DNA of 64,000 bases from Isoetes taiwanensis (Eukaryota > Streptophyta > Lycopodiopsida > Isoetales > Isoetaceae), in assembly GCA_021234155.1 (NCBI GenBank), contig JAJEKV010000005.1, forward strand, positions 1,428,001 to 1,492,000, in the 5' to 3' direction. The notes beneath the pieces were generated by a model. That model saw only the letters and a list, made by a program, of their open reading frames with translations, made no database searches and was not told the origin of the DNA. This document shows, one piece after another, positions 42,735-55,302 of this stretch. Within the stretch, counting starts at the first letter, position 1. Each line of letters opens with the position of its first letter. A program made the position numbers and the translations under genes.

Positions 42735-44283
42735 TCTCGCCCAAACAAAAAATGGGCCGGTCCCCTCGGCCCTCTTACTTCAAAGTTTTTCATATATTTA
42801 GTACAATAGTTGGTCCCTTAGACTCAATAAGGAACACAACCGAAGTTTTGATATCCGAGACTTCGAACTCGAAATGATGATAATAATAATTTGGAGGCCA
42901 TAGAATAATAATAATATTTGGAGGTTTTAGGGTGTACTCCAACACCATAATAATTGAAGTTTTGATATGATAAAATGATGATAATAATTTGGTGATAATA
43001 ACCGAGAATTCGAACTTGATAGAATGATGATAATAATGAGTGCCATGATAATAGAAAATCAATGGTAATTTCGGGCTTTAGGGAAAGACACATGTAATGC
43101 TTGGGGCAAGATGGCTATTTTTTGGCAAAAATGATAAGAAAAAGGGGCGGCGCCCAAACAAAAAATTGTGGCAATGGGGCAAAAATGATGTTTTGAGGCA
43201 ACAAGGATGGACCATAAATGTAAAGAAACATTATTGCAAGGGTGAGAAAATAGTAGCAAAAAATGAAAGCAATGATTAGAAAATGGAATGAAAGGGTGAG
43301 AAAATATAAAAAATTGGAAGCAAATGTTAGAAAATAAATGAAATATGGAAAGCAAAGGTTAGAAAATGAGATGAAAGGAAAAAATAAAAAACATGGAAAG
43401 CAAAGGTTAAAAAGAAAGCAAAGGTTAGAAAAATAAATGAAAGGAAAAAAATAAAAAAGCTTGCAAGGGTTCGTGATGGGCGGCTCACGTGGTGGTGAGG
43501 CGAGGGGAGACAGGCTTGGCGGCTTCTTCTTCTCATTCTTTTGCAGGTTCGGCACAAGTAAGATCAGCAGATGGAGGCAAAACGATGGCAGAAGGCAGTT
43601 GGATGGAGCAGACAATAACAGCAGATCATTGTTTTCTTGCTTGCAGGTGGCTATGGTGACAAAAAAGCAGCAGAAGATGGCGATGGCAGAGCACAGCTTT
43701 GGTGGTTCTTCTTTTCCCTTTTCCTTCGATTGCTTCTCTTCCTCTTGCGGAGGCTACTTGAGCACGAGATGGCACGATATTGTTCGCTCTTGAGAATAGG
43801 AACAAAGCAATAATGACAAAGAATGCAAAACGAATGCCCTTCTTTTCTTGCATGAAAAATCTTTTGCGAACTCTTTGTCTATGGGTTTCTTTATAGGCGT
43901 AATGCAAGGGCAACCTTTTGTTGTGTGTGGGCAAAGAAGACAAGGCGAGAGATGAAAAATAACAAATGGATCGAAAGGGCAACTTGACTAAACAGTATAG
44001 AAAGCTTGCAAAGAAAAGAATTTTCAAGTGCGCTTCTTTTCTTTTGTCCACCAAGATAGATTATGGAGGGCTGGCTTTTGGCCCCCAAAATTTAAGAAGT
44101 ATTTCTTTTCTGCAAAGCATCTTCAAGCAACAAGCGTTGAACAAGCGGCATCTTCAAACATCTGTAAGCAACCCGGGAAATGAACAAAGATCGCTCCAAA
44201 TAAATCAGAAACAATGACCGCTCCAAATAAATTTGCGGCACCAAAATGATCTGGGAAACATCGGATCTCGGTAGAACCTCCAT
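42735..44283 (-). other. internal region copy 1, no recognised gene
   Basis: 42850-43040 is rich in GATAATAATAA words. 43255-43460 is a loose tandem array of GGAAAGCAAAGGTTAGAAAA-type units. The remainder has short open stretches on both strands without family resemblance. Near-identical sequence recurs in copy 2. Confidence 0.6.
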
Positions 44284-44926
44284 TCTTGGCGGATTTTTCC
44301 CACAATCCCCAAATGGTGGCCTCAAAGGCGTAAATCGGACCACTTCGATGCCGCAATATGAAATCAAAGGCTTGCAATATGAAATCAGTATAGAATAAAG
44401 GATTTGAAGAAAAACTTGGAATGGAATAACTTTAGGCCCAAAAGAAAATTCATATAAGCACAAAACTTCAAATACAAAAGGGTCCCTCCATGTCTCTGAA
44501 CCATGGACGGGCCATTGATCCAATTCAAGGAGGAGCTGCCACCATCCCAAGAACTTGGAGCAAGGCAAGAAGAGGAGCTCGTGCTCCTCAAAATTATTTT
44601 ATAAACAACACTTTTCATCTTGACCTTTAATTTTTTGCCTCTTAATCTCCACCTTTGATCCTGCCTCTTCATCTCAACCTTTAATTTCGACCCCTTCATC
44701 TCCACCCTTGATCTTGCCTCTTTATCTCAACCTTTAATTTTAACCCCTTCATCTCCACCCTTTGTTTCAACCATTGGGCCTTTATATATTGAGCCCATTA
44801 CATTTAAAATTTATCTCACCAATGCCTTAGATCATAAAATTAATCTTCTTCACACCCCCTCCCCTTCCAATGGTTTTCTTTCTGTTCTTTTTTCATGTTG
44901 ACCGGGTGCCAAAAACCCGGTCAACA
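44284..44926 (-). repeat. LTR copy 2
   Basis: Very similar to copies 1 and 3. Its left terminus reads TCTTGGCGG rather than TGTTGGCGG. This is the middle LTR, shared by both units. Confidence 0.75.
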
Positions 44927-45518
44927 TCTCGCCCAAACAAAAAATGGGCCGGTCCCCTCGGCCCTCTTACTTCAAAGTTTTTCATATATTTAGTACAATA
45001 GTTGGTCCCTTAGACTCAATAAGGAACACAACCGAAGTTTTGATATCCGAGACTTCGAACTCGAAATGATGATAATAATAATTTGGAGGCCATAGAATAA
45101 TAATAATATTTGGAGGTTTTAGGGTGTACTCCAACACCATAATAATTGAAGTTTTGATATGATAAAATGATGATAATAATTTGGTGATAATAACCGAGAA
45201 TTCGAACTTGATAGAATGATGATAATAATGAGTGCCATGATAATAGAAAATCAATGGTAATTTCGGGCTTTAGGGAAAGACACATGTAATGCTTGGGGCA
45301 AGATGGCTATTTTTTGGCAAAAATGATAAGAAAAAGGGGCGGCGCCCAAACAAAAAATTGTGGCAATGGGGCAAAAATGATGTTTTGAGGCAACAAGGAT
45401 GGACCATAAATGTAAAGAAACATTATTGCAAGGGTGAGAAAATAGTAGCAAAAAATGAAAGCAATGATTAGAAAATGGAATGAAAGGGTGAGAAAATATA
45501 AAAAATTGGAAGCAAATG
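44927..45518 (-). other. internal region copy 2, left part
   Basis: Nearly identical to 42735-43327. It stops at AAATG, where the chromovirus inserted, and resumes at 58634. Confidence 0.8.
45514..45518. other. target-site duplication AAATG (left copy)
   Basis: Recurs at 58634-58638. The uninterrupted site is seen in internal copy 1 near 43322-43326. Confidence 0.9.
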
Positions 45519-47152
45519 TGTGACGCTCCCTGCTAAACATACGGCATCCAGCCGTACACTCGGCAGGAAATCCCCCATCCGGCTCAACAACCGCACGGGC
45601 CCTTCGTCTACCCCGCACTCTGAGGTGACCCTTAGTGCGGGGAGGGAACACGAAGGTGTCTTGCGCGCCCTTCCCCTATGGGCTCCTATAACAGCGGAAG
45701 CGATAACACGTCAGAACTAGCATCAAACATATACAAATACTACCTCGAAGGGTAGTGCATCACGCATATACCAATACAAAGATGATAAGCACCAACCGTG
45801 AAACACGAGAGCTCCTACCCCGGCTCAGACTCATAAGGAGGATGACTCACCGGCTAGGCCTCAAGATAGAGCGAGGCCAGTCATGGCAATGGCGAGGGGC
45901 GGCATAGAACAATGGCTAGGGTTGACCACTCCATCCGCCCCTCCCCGTGCATACTTTGCGGATGGGCTAAATCAGGCTCGACGGGACTCTAGCCTTCCGG
46001 ATCGCCAATCCCATGGCATCACCCATCCGGGACTACTCCGGTTGCATCCTCCCGGTCCGGCCGGCGAGGGAAGGGTTATCTCCCCCTTCCCAGATCTAGA
46101 GGTGCGGTAGGCCTAGAGAATCGTGGCGACACACGATTAAATTACCGGAACCCCCAAAGCGAGAGCCAAGTGACACTTGCAGCTCTCGGCATGAGGCGAC
46201 ACCATTGCCCCGGAGGTGTCGGACCCATGCTCGGCCCACTAAATGACCCGACCATAAGCCTAGCCCACTATGGGATCCCAGGCCCCCACTCGGCGGGGAT
46301 CCTCCCTCCCACTTTCCCTCTAGCCCGTTGTATGGTGTGAGTCATATCATAGCCTCAATAGCCGGGGTGGGCTCCTATGCAAGGCACGCAACTAATAGGA
46401 ACTAAGGGATCTACTCTAGGAGCATACTACATATGGCTCTAGGTCTCTACCCCCCTTCCCAATACAAGAGGAGCAAACATGATCAACCATCATCACATAA
46501 TCATCACATCATGAGAATAATCATAAGAAGAACATCTGAACCTAATCATACAAATCTAACTAATAGTTAGGGTTCATTGATTAGGGTTCAAGATGTTGAA
46601 TACGGGTTCTAGGATGGCTCTACTCTAGATACAAGATACTAGCATATCTGGAATGCTAATTCCAGATAAGCTATCACAACTACTATCCTACATACCTGCT
46701 CCTGAAGCTCTCCCTCCAGATCCGTGTGCCTCCATGATCTTCGACTCACAAGCTGCTGCTCCTACTCCAAGAACGAGTCTATCCTGCTGGGGCTGCTGCA
46801 CCAGCCTATGCCACAACAAACGATGTTCGAAACGGGGTTTCGAACGAGTAGGTGAGTCTCTGGGTGCTAGGGCTGGAAAGGGGCCTAGGGTTAGGGTTTA
46901 GGCCTATATAAGCTAGGTCCACCTAGGATGCCACGTGGCACCAATTGGGTGAGTCCTGTGTGGCGGGTGCCCAATAGGTTAAGGCCACGTGGATAATGGT
47001 CTAAACCTATGGTTGGCTAAGTTATGAAAATAACTCGGCCATGCCCCCTATTGCCACAACCTATGGTATACAAGGCTATGAATGATAGACTTGTATAGTG
47101 ACGGATCCAGGAATATACGTATTTATGACGTATATTCCCCTAGACCGTCACA
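45519..47152 (-). repeat. 3' LTR of the chromovirus
   Basis: 1,634 bp. Nearly identical to the 5' LTR over 46400-47150. Differences cluster in GC-rich parts (45530-45620 and 45860-46260). Minus-strand TATA at 46903-46912. Confidence 0.9.
47111..47137. promoter_or_regulatory. ACGT palindrome in LTR U3
   Basis: Arms GAATATACGT / ACGTATATTC around 7 nt. The inner TGACGT is a bZIP/as-1-like core. The same element is at 58592-58618 in the 5' LTR. A regulatory role is inferred. Confidence 0.45.
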
Positions 47153-47166
47153 TTCTCCCCCCCTTA
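47153..47166 (-). other. polypurine tract
   Basis: Minus-strand AAGGGGGGGGAGAA directly before the TGTGACGG start of the 3' LTR. Confidence 0.85.
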
Positions 47167-48011
47167 GGACAATGCTGTCCTCAGCATTGCGCTAAGGTGA
47201 CGATCCTACCTTATGCCTGCAAAACAAAACATATCATAACCTTTAATTTAGTTTAGCAATCAAGTTTTATTAGTTAAAAGGTCAAAATTTAGGCTATATT
47301 TGTACTTATACAAAATTATATAGCCTTAACAACGTTAATACTTATAATAATTCAAACTACTATTATAAGAGTTATTAGGGTTCATAATCTAAATTATGGC
47401 TCCCCCTATCTTCTCGTAACGCGCTCCTCGATGAGGTCCTCCTTCTACTTGCCTGCAAAAGGAGCACATTACGTTAGTTTAGTTAATAATTTGTGGTTTT
47501 AGGGGACCACCCCCCTTACCTCCTTGAGCCGAACTACTGGCTCAAGGTTGTCCTAATACCTTGCCCAAGATCATGGCCCTTTCGGATTTGAGCTTAGGGA
47601 TCATTTAAGATGCTCCCATCATTGCCCATGATCGAGTGCTACCTTGTACACGATCCCCCGGATCGAGTACACCCCAGTGCATCATGCCCCGAGGGTTTCA
47701 GCTAGGGAACGTCTCACGATCCCATCATCGCGCATGATCACTTAACCTTCACCATGACCCTCCTACGGCCAGGTGTGCGTACCCCGCATCGTGGCATAGA
47801 GATCATCCGATCGATGTCCCATCATCGCCCACCATGCCTCATTCCTCACTCACATGACCCTAATGGTCATGCGCACCTCTTGGTGCGTGTGGCCTAGAGA
47901 ATGCCCTAAAGGCGTATCCCATCATCGCCCACACGATCCAAGGTTCTGGCACATGCACCCTACTAACTAGAATGCATGCGCCAGGCTTAAGGCTAACTAA
48001 CAACATACTAG
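47167..48011 (-). repeat. untranslated 3' region with four units of about 100 bp
   Basis: CCCATCATCGCCCAYGATC-type words recur at 47615, 47721, 47818 and 47918 with related sequence between. The first 450 bp is AT-rich, without coding. Confidence 0.6.
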
Positions 48012-51000
48012 CTAACCACCTGGCAAGTCGGGGTCGACCAAGTCGGAGACGACTCGCCCATCAAACTCCTTCATAAATTCTGGGTATTGCTTCTCCAAGT
48101 CTTGCTTCAATACCCATGTCGCGTCTTCCACGGGTAAGTGCTTCCACTTAACCAAATATTGGAGGAACTGAGACCTCCTAGTCTTCTTGAATGACTTATC
48201 AAGAAGTAACTCAGGCACTATTTCTACTTGCTCCTCCGTCATTTCCAACAAGGTTGGAGTATCCAAAACCTCCTCAGGGTTAGGATTGTGCCTTTTTAAT
48301 AAACTTACGTGGAAGACCTTGTGAACCTTGAGATGGGCCGGAAGATCCAACTTGTAGGCTTGAGAGCCCACTCTCTCCAAAATCTTGAACGGACCAGCCC
48401 ACCTAGGGGCAAGCTTCTTGCAACTCCCAATCCGCAGCTTGGCTTGCTTCACCTTGATCTTCAACCAGACGCTATCGCCTACCTTGAACTCTCTTACGGT
48501 CCTGTGCTTGTCGGCTACACTCTTCTGCCGACTTCTTGCTGCCAATAAATAACCCCTTACTTCTTCCACTAGTTGCTGCATATCCCCTAACATCTGCTGG
48601 GATACTTCTACATTGGACACAGGATTGTGCCAGGTATCCGGGGTTAAGCACTGGTACCCGTAATTTACCATGAAAGGAGACATCTGAGATGACTCCTGCT
48701 TGGCACTGTTGTAGGCGAACTCCACCAAGTGGATGTACTCATCCCACTTGGACTGCTTGTTCCACACATAACTTCGAAGCATGTCTTCAATGATCCGATT
48801 CGTCCTTTCCGTCTGGCCATCTGTTTGGGGATGATATGCCGTGCTCATGGAGAGCTTCGTCTGAATGGTGCTAAAGAGATCCTGCCAAAAGGCACTCATA
48901 AACTTAGAATCTCTATCAGATATTATCTCCCGAGGCATGCCATGGAGTCTAAAAATCTCCCTTACAAATAACTTGGCAGCGGTGTCAGTAGTCTTGCAAG
49001 GCACAAAATGTGCCATCTTAGATAACTTATCTACGACAACCATCAATGCATCCTTGCCTCGAAGAGTTCTTGGGAGACCTGTGATGAAATCCATGCTTAT
49101 GACCTCCCACTTTGCATTTGGCACCCCCAATGGCTCTAAAGCACCCGGAATCCGAAGTTGCTCCGCTTTCGTCTGCTGACATAGCTGGCAATCCCGAATA
49201 TATGCAGCTATCTGCCTCTTCATTCCTGGCCAGAAATAGCTACTTCTAATCTTGAAATAGGTCTTCATGAAGCCAGAATGCCCTGCTATTGGGCTGTTAT
49301 GTGTGTCATGAAGAATTAGCTTCCTTACCCCTGATGATTCGGGCACACACAACTTATGCTTGTGATACAACAGGTTGCCTTCCTTCTTATAATGCTTGAA
49401 GGCTTCCCGCTCCTTATCTGTTCTGGCTTCCTTGGAAAGACTTTCCCATACCTCCTTGAAGTCCACATCTGTTGGCAAGGACTCCTCAATCTTCTTGCCA
49501 AACTCACTCGAAAGAGTGGAAATCGCATTACAATGCGTCCTTGTCTGAAATGGTCTCCTAGAGAGGGCATCTGCTACAACATTAAGCTTACCAGGCTTAT
49601 ATACAATGTCAAAATCATACTCCTCAAGGAATTCCATCCACCTCCTTTGCCTTAAGTTGAGGAGTGGCTGGGTAAAAAGGTACTGAAGGCTCTGGTGGTC
49701 GGTATCCAACTGAAACTTCCTTCCCAGCAAATAATGCCTCCATATCCTCAATGCCCTGACAATGGCTAGCAGCTCCTGATCATGGGTTGGGTAGCGTTGC
49801 TCGGCGTCGTTCATCTTCTTCGAGTCGTAGGCGACTACCCTTCCTTCTTGCATCAAGACTGCCCCTGTTGCTATCTTGCTCGCATCTGTTGCTACCAACT
49901 TATCTTTACTCGGATCCGGGAGAACAAGCACTGGTGCTGTTGTTAAGGCCTCCTTAAGCTTCTCGAAGGAAACTTGGACTTTCTCTAACCAATGGCTAGT
50001 CCAATCCTTAATCTTCTTGGCCTTAGTGAGGTCCGACAAAGGGGACGCCCACTTAGCAAAGTCCTTCACGAACTTCCTATAATATCCCGCCAACCCGAGA
50101 AAGCTTCTTACTTCTGCTACATTCCTTGGAGCTGGCCAATCAACTATTGCCTCAATCTTAGATGGATCTGTGGAGATTCCCTCGGATGTTACTACGTGCC
50201 CCAAATACTCCACTCGGCCTGTTGCGAAGTGGCACTTAGAGAGCTTCCCATACAACCGATGACGTCTCAACTTTTCCAACACTTTCCTGAGATGCTGACA
50301 ATGCTCTTCAAGGGACTTGCTGTAGACTAGAATGTCGTCGAAGAAGACAATGACAAACTCATCCAAGAAGTCTCTGAAGATGTCGTTCATAAGGCGCATA
50401 AATGTTGCAGGAGCGTTTGACAATCCAAAGGGCATTACTGTAAACTCAAAATGACCATACCGCGTTCTGAAAGCAGTCTTATGGATATCCTCTTCTTTTA
50501 TTCTTATCTGATGGTATCCTGATCTCAAATCAATCTTAGAGAATACCTTTGCTCCTTGTAACTGATCCATTAGGTCATCTGCCCTTGGCAATGCATACTT
50601 ATTCTTTATCGTCTGCTTATTAAGCTGGCGATAGTCTATGCACATTCTTAAGCTCCCGTCTTTCTTCTTTACGAAGAGTATAGGTGCTCCAAAAGGAGAC
50701 ACACTTGCCCTTATGAATCCAAGCTCGAGCAATTCCTGAAGCTGCTTCTTGAGCTCAATCAATTCTGGGGTGCTCATTCTATATGGTGCCTTACTGGTAG
50801 GCTTTGCGTCTGGAGCCAATGTGATCTCACATTCCACACCCCTATAAGGTGGCAGCTGCCGGATTTCATCCGGAAATACATCCTTGAATTCTGAAATAAG
50901 CCTTGCTATTTGCTTGGGCAGCTGATTTCCCTTTGGGTCGCTTCCATCTTGCTTGCTTGGCTCAACTGATTCCATCCTCAGAATGTAGTCCACCTTATTC

Positions 51001-52691
51001 CTTTCTATGCTCTTCCTTAGCTGCTTCAAAGAAATACACTGCATGGGAGAATCTAGCTTCTTACCTTTGACTATCAACTTGTTGCCGTCTGGTGCCGTCA
51101 TGGTGACTTCATTCCGGTCACAATCAATTACTGCTTTAGCTGGTTTCAAGAATTCCATTCCCACAATAAGATCATACTTTCCGATATCCATGACTTCTGC
51201 CCCCATCGGCCACTTAGCCCCACTAAGGTCTATATCAAAGATGATCCTCCTCCCCTTAGTGTGCCGAATGGCGCCGTTTGCCATAGCTACTGGCCTTGGC
51301 TTAGACTTCAATACCTTGTTCTTCATTAAGGCAGCCAATCTAGGAGATGCAAAATTATGAGAGCTTCCTGTATCTATGAGGACTACATATGGCTTACTAT
51401 CTATGACCCCATCAGCCGCAATGACAGTCGACTGATTCTCTATATCACCTGCCTCAATGTTTGCACATATGTGGCACTCACCATCTATGAAGTCCTGGGC
51501 CTCCTGCTGATCGTCGTCTTCATCTGCTTCTGTTGGGGAATCCCAATCCATAAGCTCTGCCAAGGCTGACTGCATGACGAATGGACAATCATGTGTTCGG
51601 TGCCCTGGCTGGAAGCACCTGAAGCATAACTTTTTCTCAATGCATTCCTGTCTCTTTTCCTTCGGCAGACTGTCTAGGAGACGCTTGAGAGCACTGCCCC
51701 CTGATGCATTCTGTGGCTTACGGTCCCCAAAAGCTTTGTTCTGACCCTTACCTTGCTGCTGACTCCCCGATGGTGTAGCTGCTGATTGCTTACCTTGATA
51801 TTGTCCCTGATACTGCCCTGCACTCTTACCCCTGAAGGTTGACTGCTTCTCTGCTGGAGTTGCTGGTGCCTCTTCCAAACTTATAGCTTTATCTTCGGCC
51901 TCTGCAACTGACCTTGGGTTAATTGCTCTAACAAGCCTCTTGATATTGCTGTTCAACCCCTCAATGTAGGTATCCACTGCCTGCCTTTCTGATACTCCAG
52001 GGACATGAAGCCTAAGCCTCATGAATTCTTCAGTATACTTAGCCACTGATAAGCTACCCTGATTCAACCTGTAAAACTGCTGGATATGTCTACTAGTATG
52101 AGACCTTGGCACATAGTGCTTACGGAAAGCCTTGCTAAAGGTCTTAAACCTGCAATTGTTTCTCTTCAGCTTGTTAGACTTAGCATATCCCTTCCACCAG
52201 ATCCTTGCTGGTCCAATAAGGTTAGCTGTAGCAACTTTCCCTATGTCCTTGTCTTTCATCCCATAGGAATTTCCAAATTCTTCCATTTCATCAAGCCATG
52301 CTTCAGCTTCCATCCCTGATCTGTCTTTCCCTGAGAACTGGCCCAGCTTCCTTGTCTTCCATACATTGCTCATAGCACTATCCACCTTTTTCTGATAGTC
52401 ATCTGTCTTTCTTGCCCTTTTTCTTGCCTTAGGTGTGCCAGACTGACTGTCGGAGCTAGAGCTGTCTGATGAGCTCGAGCTAGATGATGATGGACTCCTG
52501 GTTCTCCTCTTCCTTCTCCTATCCCTGACGTTCCCCTGGTTGCCCTCCCCTTCTGGCGGGGACTTCGTCCAACAGAAAACAAGGTGGAGGTGGAGGACCG
52601 TCTTCTGTGCATTCATGAGAGGTGTCGCCCGATTGATGAGGTGTTGCATCTGGTTCCTCATCTGCACCAACCTTTGCGTTGGCTGCCTCAC
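48012..52691 (-). CDS. Ty3/gypsy gag-pol polyprotein with chromodomain
   Basis: One open frame of 1,559 codons. In order: Arg/Ser-rich N end; gag (about 110-280, [21 protein letters not shown]); CCHC knuckle [14 protein letters not shown] (356-369); protease DTGSS (440-444); reverse transcriptase (about 630-830, FFDDILVYS with D785/D786); RNase H (D936, E973, D998); integrase with HHCC (H1131, H1138, C1168, C1171) and D1201-D1259-E1295 (D-D35-E); and a C-terminal chromodomain (about 1490-1545, [16 protein letters not shown]). The products would package and copy the element RNA and insert it, the chromodomain guiding integration to marked chromatin. All catalytic residues I checked are present. 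The codon at 52691 is GTG, so the true start is uncertain; an ATG a few bases upstream lies in another frame, so one frame change near the N end is possible. Confidence 0.93.
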   Translation of the reverse strand: MRQPTQRLVQMRNQMQHLINRATPLMNAQKTVLHLHLVFCWTKSPPEGEGNQGNVRDRRRKRRTRSPSSSSSSSSDSSSSDSQSGTPKARKRARKTDDYQKKVDSAMSNVWKTRKLGQFSGKDRSGMEAEAWLDEMEEFGNSYGMKDKDIGKVATANLIGPARIWWKGYAKSNKLKRNNCRFKTFSKAFRKHYVPRSHTSRHIQQFYRLNQGSLSVAKYTEEFMRLRLHVPGVSERQAVDTYIEGLNSNIKRLVRAINPRSVAEAEDKAISLEEAPATPAEKQSTFRGKSAGQYQGQYQGKQSAATPSGSQQQGKGQNKAFGDRKPQNASGGSALKRLLDSLPKEKRQECIEKKLCFRCFQPGHRTHDCPFVMQSALAELMDWDSPTEADEDDDQQEAQDFIDGECHICANIEAGDIENQSTVIAADGVIDSKPYVVLIDTGSSHNFASPRLAALMKNKVLKSKPRPVAMANGAIRHTKGRRIIFDIDLSGAKWPMGAEVMDIGKYDLIVGMEFLKPAKAVIDCDRNEVTMTAPDGNKLIVKGKKLDSPMQCISLKQLRKSIERNKVDYILRMESVEPSKQDGSDPKGNQLPKQIARLISEFKDVFPDEIRQLPPYRGVECEITLAPDAKPTSKAPYRMSTPELIELKKQLQELLELGFIRASVSPFGAPILFVKKKDGSLRMCIDYRQLNKQTIKNKYALPRADDLMDQLQGAKVFSKIDLRSGYHQIRIKEEDIHKTAFRTRYGHFEFTVMPFGLSNAPATFMRLMNDIFRDFLDEFVIVFFDDILVYSKSLEEHCQHLRKVLEKLRRHRLYGKLSKCHFATGRVEYLGHVVTSEGISTDPSKIEAIVDWPAPRNVAEVRSFLGLAGYYRKFVKDFAKWASPLSDLTKAKKIKDWTSHWLEKVQVSFEKLKEALTTAPVLVLPDPSKDKLVATDASKIATGAVLMQEGRVVAYDSKKMNDAEQRYPTHDQELLAIVRALRIWRHYLLGRKFQLDTDHQSLQYLFTQPLLNLRQRRWMEFLEEYDFDIVYKPGKLNVVADALSRRPFQTRTHCNAISTLSSEFGKKIEESLPTDVDFKEVWESLSKEARTDKEREAFKHYKKEGNLLYHKHKLCVPESSGVRKLILHDTHNSPIAGHSGFMKTYFKIRSSYFWPGMKRQIAAYIRDCQLCQQTKAEQLRIPGALEPLGVPNAKWEVISMDFITGLPRTLRGKDALMVVVDKLSKMAHFVPCKTTDTAAKLFVREIFRLHGMPREIISDRDSKFMSAFWQDLFSTIQTKLSMSTAYHPQTDGQTERTNRIIEDMLRSYVWNKQSKWDEYIHLVEFAYNSAKQESSQMSPFMVNYGYQCLTPDTWHNPVSNVEVSQQMLGDMQQLVEEVRGYLLAARSRQKSVADKHRTVREFKVGDSVWLKIKVKQAKLRIGSCKKLAPRWAGPFKILERVGSQAYKLDLPAHLKVHKVFHVSLLKRHNPNPEEVLDTPTLLEMTEEQVEIVPELLLDKSFKKTRRSQFLQYLVKWKHLPVEDATWVLKQDLEKQYPEFMKEFDGRVVSDLVDPDLPGG

Positions 52692-53013
52692 GGTGACATA
52701 TCCTGCTCAAAGTCTTCCCCGTTCTGCCAAACAAGTTCCTTGGTACCCAATTATGTGGTCGGTCTTTGGTCTTGAGATCCCGCCCGGAGTTCCTTTTTGC
52801 AAGGATTGATCATCAATACATTTTATTTGGGTTAGATGTTGATCAATTTTACTTGTAATTGAATTATCTTTAGTTATAAGAAATCATACAAAGCCTTACA
52901 TTTACCAAACAGTTAATAGTCATTAATACATAAGGGTTACATGATAAGGTAAATATATCTTAGCACAATGGGTACAAAAAACATTTAGCACAAAACTTAA
53001 GAAAATTTTACAA
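52692..53013. other. gap between ORF1b and gag-pol
   Basis: AT-rich in its middle; no coding. A GGTACC site and GGAACTTGTTTGGCAGAACG (minus) precede gag. Confidence 0.4.
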
Positions 53014-54527
53014 CTATTCAATGGCCTCCCGAAAGCCTGAAGAAGTTCTTGACATCCCTGAATCGAAGGCCTTTGCCGAGGTTGCGCAAGATGTTCCTCG
53101 TCGATCTTCCTTCAAGTGCTTTCGGGCCATCTCCGGTTCGGAAGTTCGTGTCTTTTGCTTCTTTACCACCGAAAGTGTTGCATCCCTAAGGTGCCCTCTC
53201 AAAAGTCGAGGCAATGGAGCCTGACCCCTGTTGAAAAGAATGATGTGATCGGCATGGGCGATATCTTCGAGTCTTTCCCGGCCCGAAAGTGCTATGAGAA
53301 GTGCCACAGTTCTTCCCCCTTGGACTGAACTCCTTGTGGAAGACTATCATTTGCCCTTGGCTGAGGGCTGGAAGATAGTAGCGAAGTGCCATACCCTTCC
53401 CTACGCCTCGCGATCCAGTGCCCTTCCTTTGAGCTGCTTCGCCGTAGGCATCCACCGCCATAAGGTCTTCATGATCCCTCCACATGCTGGTTGCGTTGTC
53501 CAAGTTGATCTTTGGGATCCTTCCCTCATGCTCCTCGCTCGGACTGGTCGGCTTGAGCTTGGGCCCTTCCCTGGTTTGTAGAGTGTGCTCAGTATCTGGC
53601 TGGAACTCCTCCTCTGCGAGATGATAGGTTCTGCCGTCGATAGATCTCCCTTATCTGCTGATAGGCTGCTATATCCGACATTGTCTCCCCAGCATAAGAG
53701 TGTCTCTCCGCCAGCTCCCTTGGGATCTCCTGGTATGAGTAGTCGATGAGGTCTGCGCTCTTCCCGTGTGCTATCATGCCCAAGAGCTCGTCGATTCGAA
53801 GACCCTGTTCCTGACAATAGGACAAGTTGAGGATGTCATTCGCAAAAATGTACTCCTCCCCGTCGATGACTATCGGTGACAAAGCTGTGATGCCGACTGG
53901 TGGGTCGGTAGCTGTTCTCATGTCGTCGTCGTGCCTTGACGCGTACCTCTTCATTCTTGTTGCCTCCCTGCTCTCCCATTCTGGGTTCTGCTCCCCTAGC
54001 TGCTCGTAGTCTTCATGGATCTGTAGAGATGGTGCCCCTGACGTCGTGCCATAGTATTTGTAGGCGGAGGACTCTATATTCAGGATTTGATCCTGGGCCC
54101 TACGGGTATCAAGTGGCGCTAAGTCTAAGGGCTGAACAGAGGGTTCCCCTACTTTGTTGATTGACTTATAGTGCATGAAGAGGGCAAGGGCTGTCTGAGC
54201 TGAAAGGTACCTATGCCTATTATGTCTGCAGGTCATGTAATCGGGCATGGTCCTAGTCCTATCCCATAGCTGCTTCTTGCCTTTGGATCCTGCCAACTCT
54301 CGACCTAAGGCTTGGGTAAGTGTCTCAAGGGAAACCCAATTCCCTCCCCTAGGAGGCAGTCTAACTTCCCAAGGCAGGACCTGCTGGTCATATTGGCACA
54401 TAATGTCCGTGTAGTAGGGTGTTCTAGTCAAAGTTGCATGAAGATCAAACAAGTGATCAAACACAGAGAAGGCTTGATCTCTTGGGAAGTCGATGGATAT
54501 GGTTGGCGACATTGTACCATCTCTCAA
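53014..54527 (-). CDS. chromovirus accessory ORF1b, frame-broken
   Basis: 54527-53589 is an open frame of 312 residues starting MRDGTMSPTISIDFPRDQ. It reads FDLHATLTRTPYYTDIMCQY, VRLPPRGGNWVSLETLTQAL and RHNRHRYLSAQTALALFMHY. After it, coding-like sequence continues in other frames (53503-53186, 53307-53014) and ends in SGFREAIE. Together about 500 residues. I do not recognise a domain. Some plant LTR elements carry an unassigned ORF of this kind in front of gag, loosely called plant transposon protein; I cannot confirm homology. Same strand as gag-pol and inside the LTRs, so it travels with the element. Confidence 0.5.
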
Positions 54528-55302
54528 AGTTCTTTGGCCATTGAGCAGGAAAGGTTGTAGAAAATGGCTTGCAAAGGATTCGAAAAAATCGCCTAAGGAG
54601 GTTCAGAAAAAAATGGCAAATGCCTATTTTAAGGGACTATGGGTGATCTCTGAGTTCTAAGAGGTGCCTACCTTGGTTCTATGGCTCTGGGTGTCCAATT
54701 GAACTACCATGAAGTGCAAACCTAAGCAAAACAAAGCAAGAAACACTACATGGCAATTTGTTGGGTCAAATTTGGCTAATTTGGCGCAAAGATGGCCTGA
54801 CCCGGGTGAATCCGCGCGGATGGCCTCCGCGTCATGGACCAGACGCGCGTTGGCCTTGGTCTCACCCGGTTGGCCTTGCTTTTGGGCCAATTTTTGGTCA
54901 ATTTTGGGAGTTCGAAGATGCTAACATGGCTAATTGGGCCGATTCTAACCTAACTAGCAACTTATTTTGAGCAAAACCCGACACCAAAAGCATTTTTTTT
55001 TGGGGGCCGGGTGAATCCAAAATGCCACTCCCGTCGGGACCTTGAGAGGCCATTGGCGGTCTCACCCTGGCCCGCCCAATTTTGCATTTTGATGATTTTT
55101 TGCCAAAATTTTGTTGTAGTCATGATTTCTAGGGTGTTTCTAGGCATGCTATGAAGAATTCTACCACAATTGGGTTCTATTTCCTACATTTCAAGCATAC
55201 AACATTTTTCTAATTTACAGAGGGAAAATAACTTTTATATTAATGAGAAACATAGTTACATGAAAATTTTAATTTTTCTACAAAATTTACAAAATTTGAG
55301 GC
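54528..55302. other. gap between ORF1a and ORF1b
   Basis: No convincing coding. Contains T-rich and GC-rich stretches with ATTTTGG/TTTTTGG words. Confidence 0.4.

Noticed and set aside
43097-43279. Plus-strand open frame repeated at 45289-45471
   Set aside because: It is identical in both copies only because the internal region is duplicated; its composition is low-complexity Lys/Asn/Gly and it has no domain.
47167-48011. CRISPR-like array from evenly spaced CCCATCATCGCCC words
   Set aside because: Repeat words vary, spacers are related to each other, and the context is the 3' region of a plant retrotransposon.
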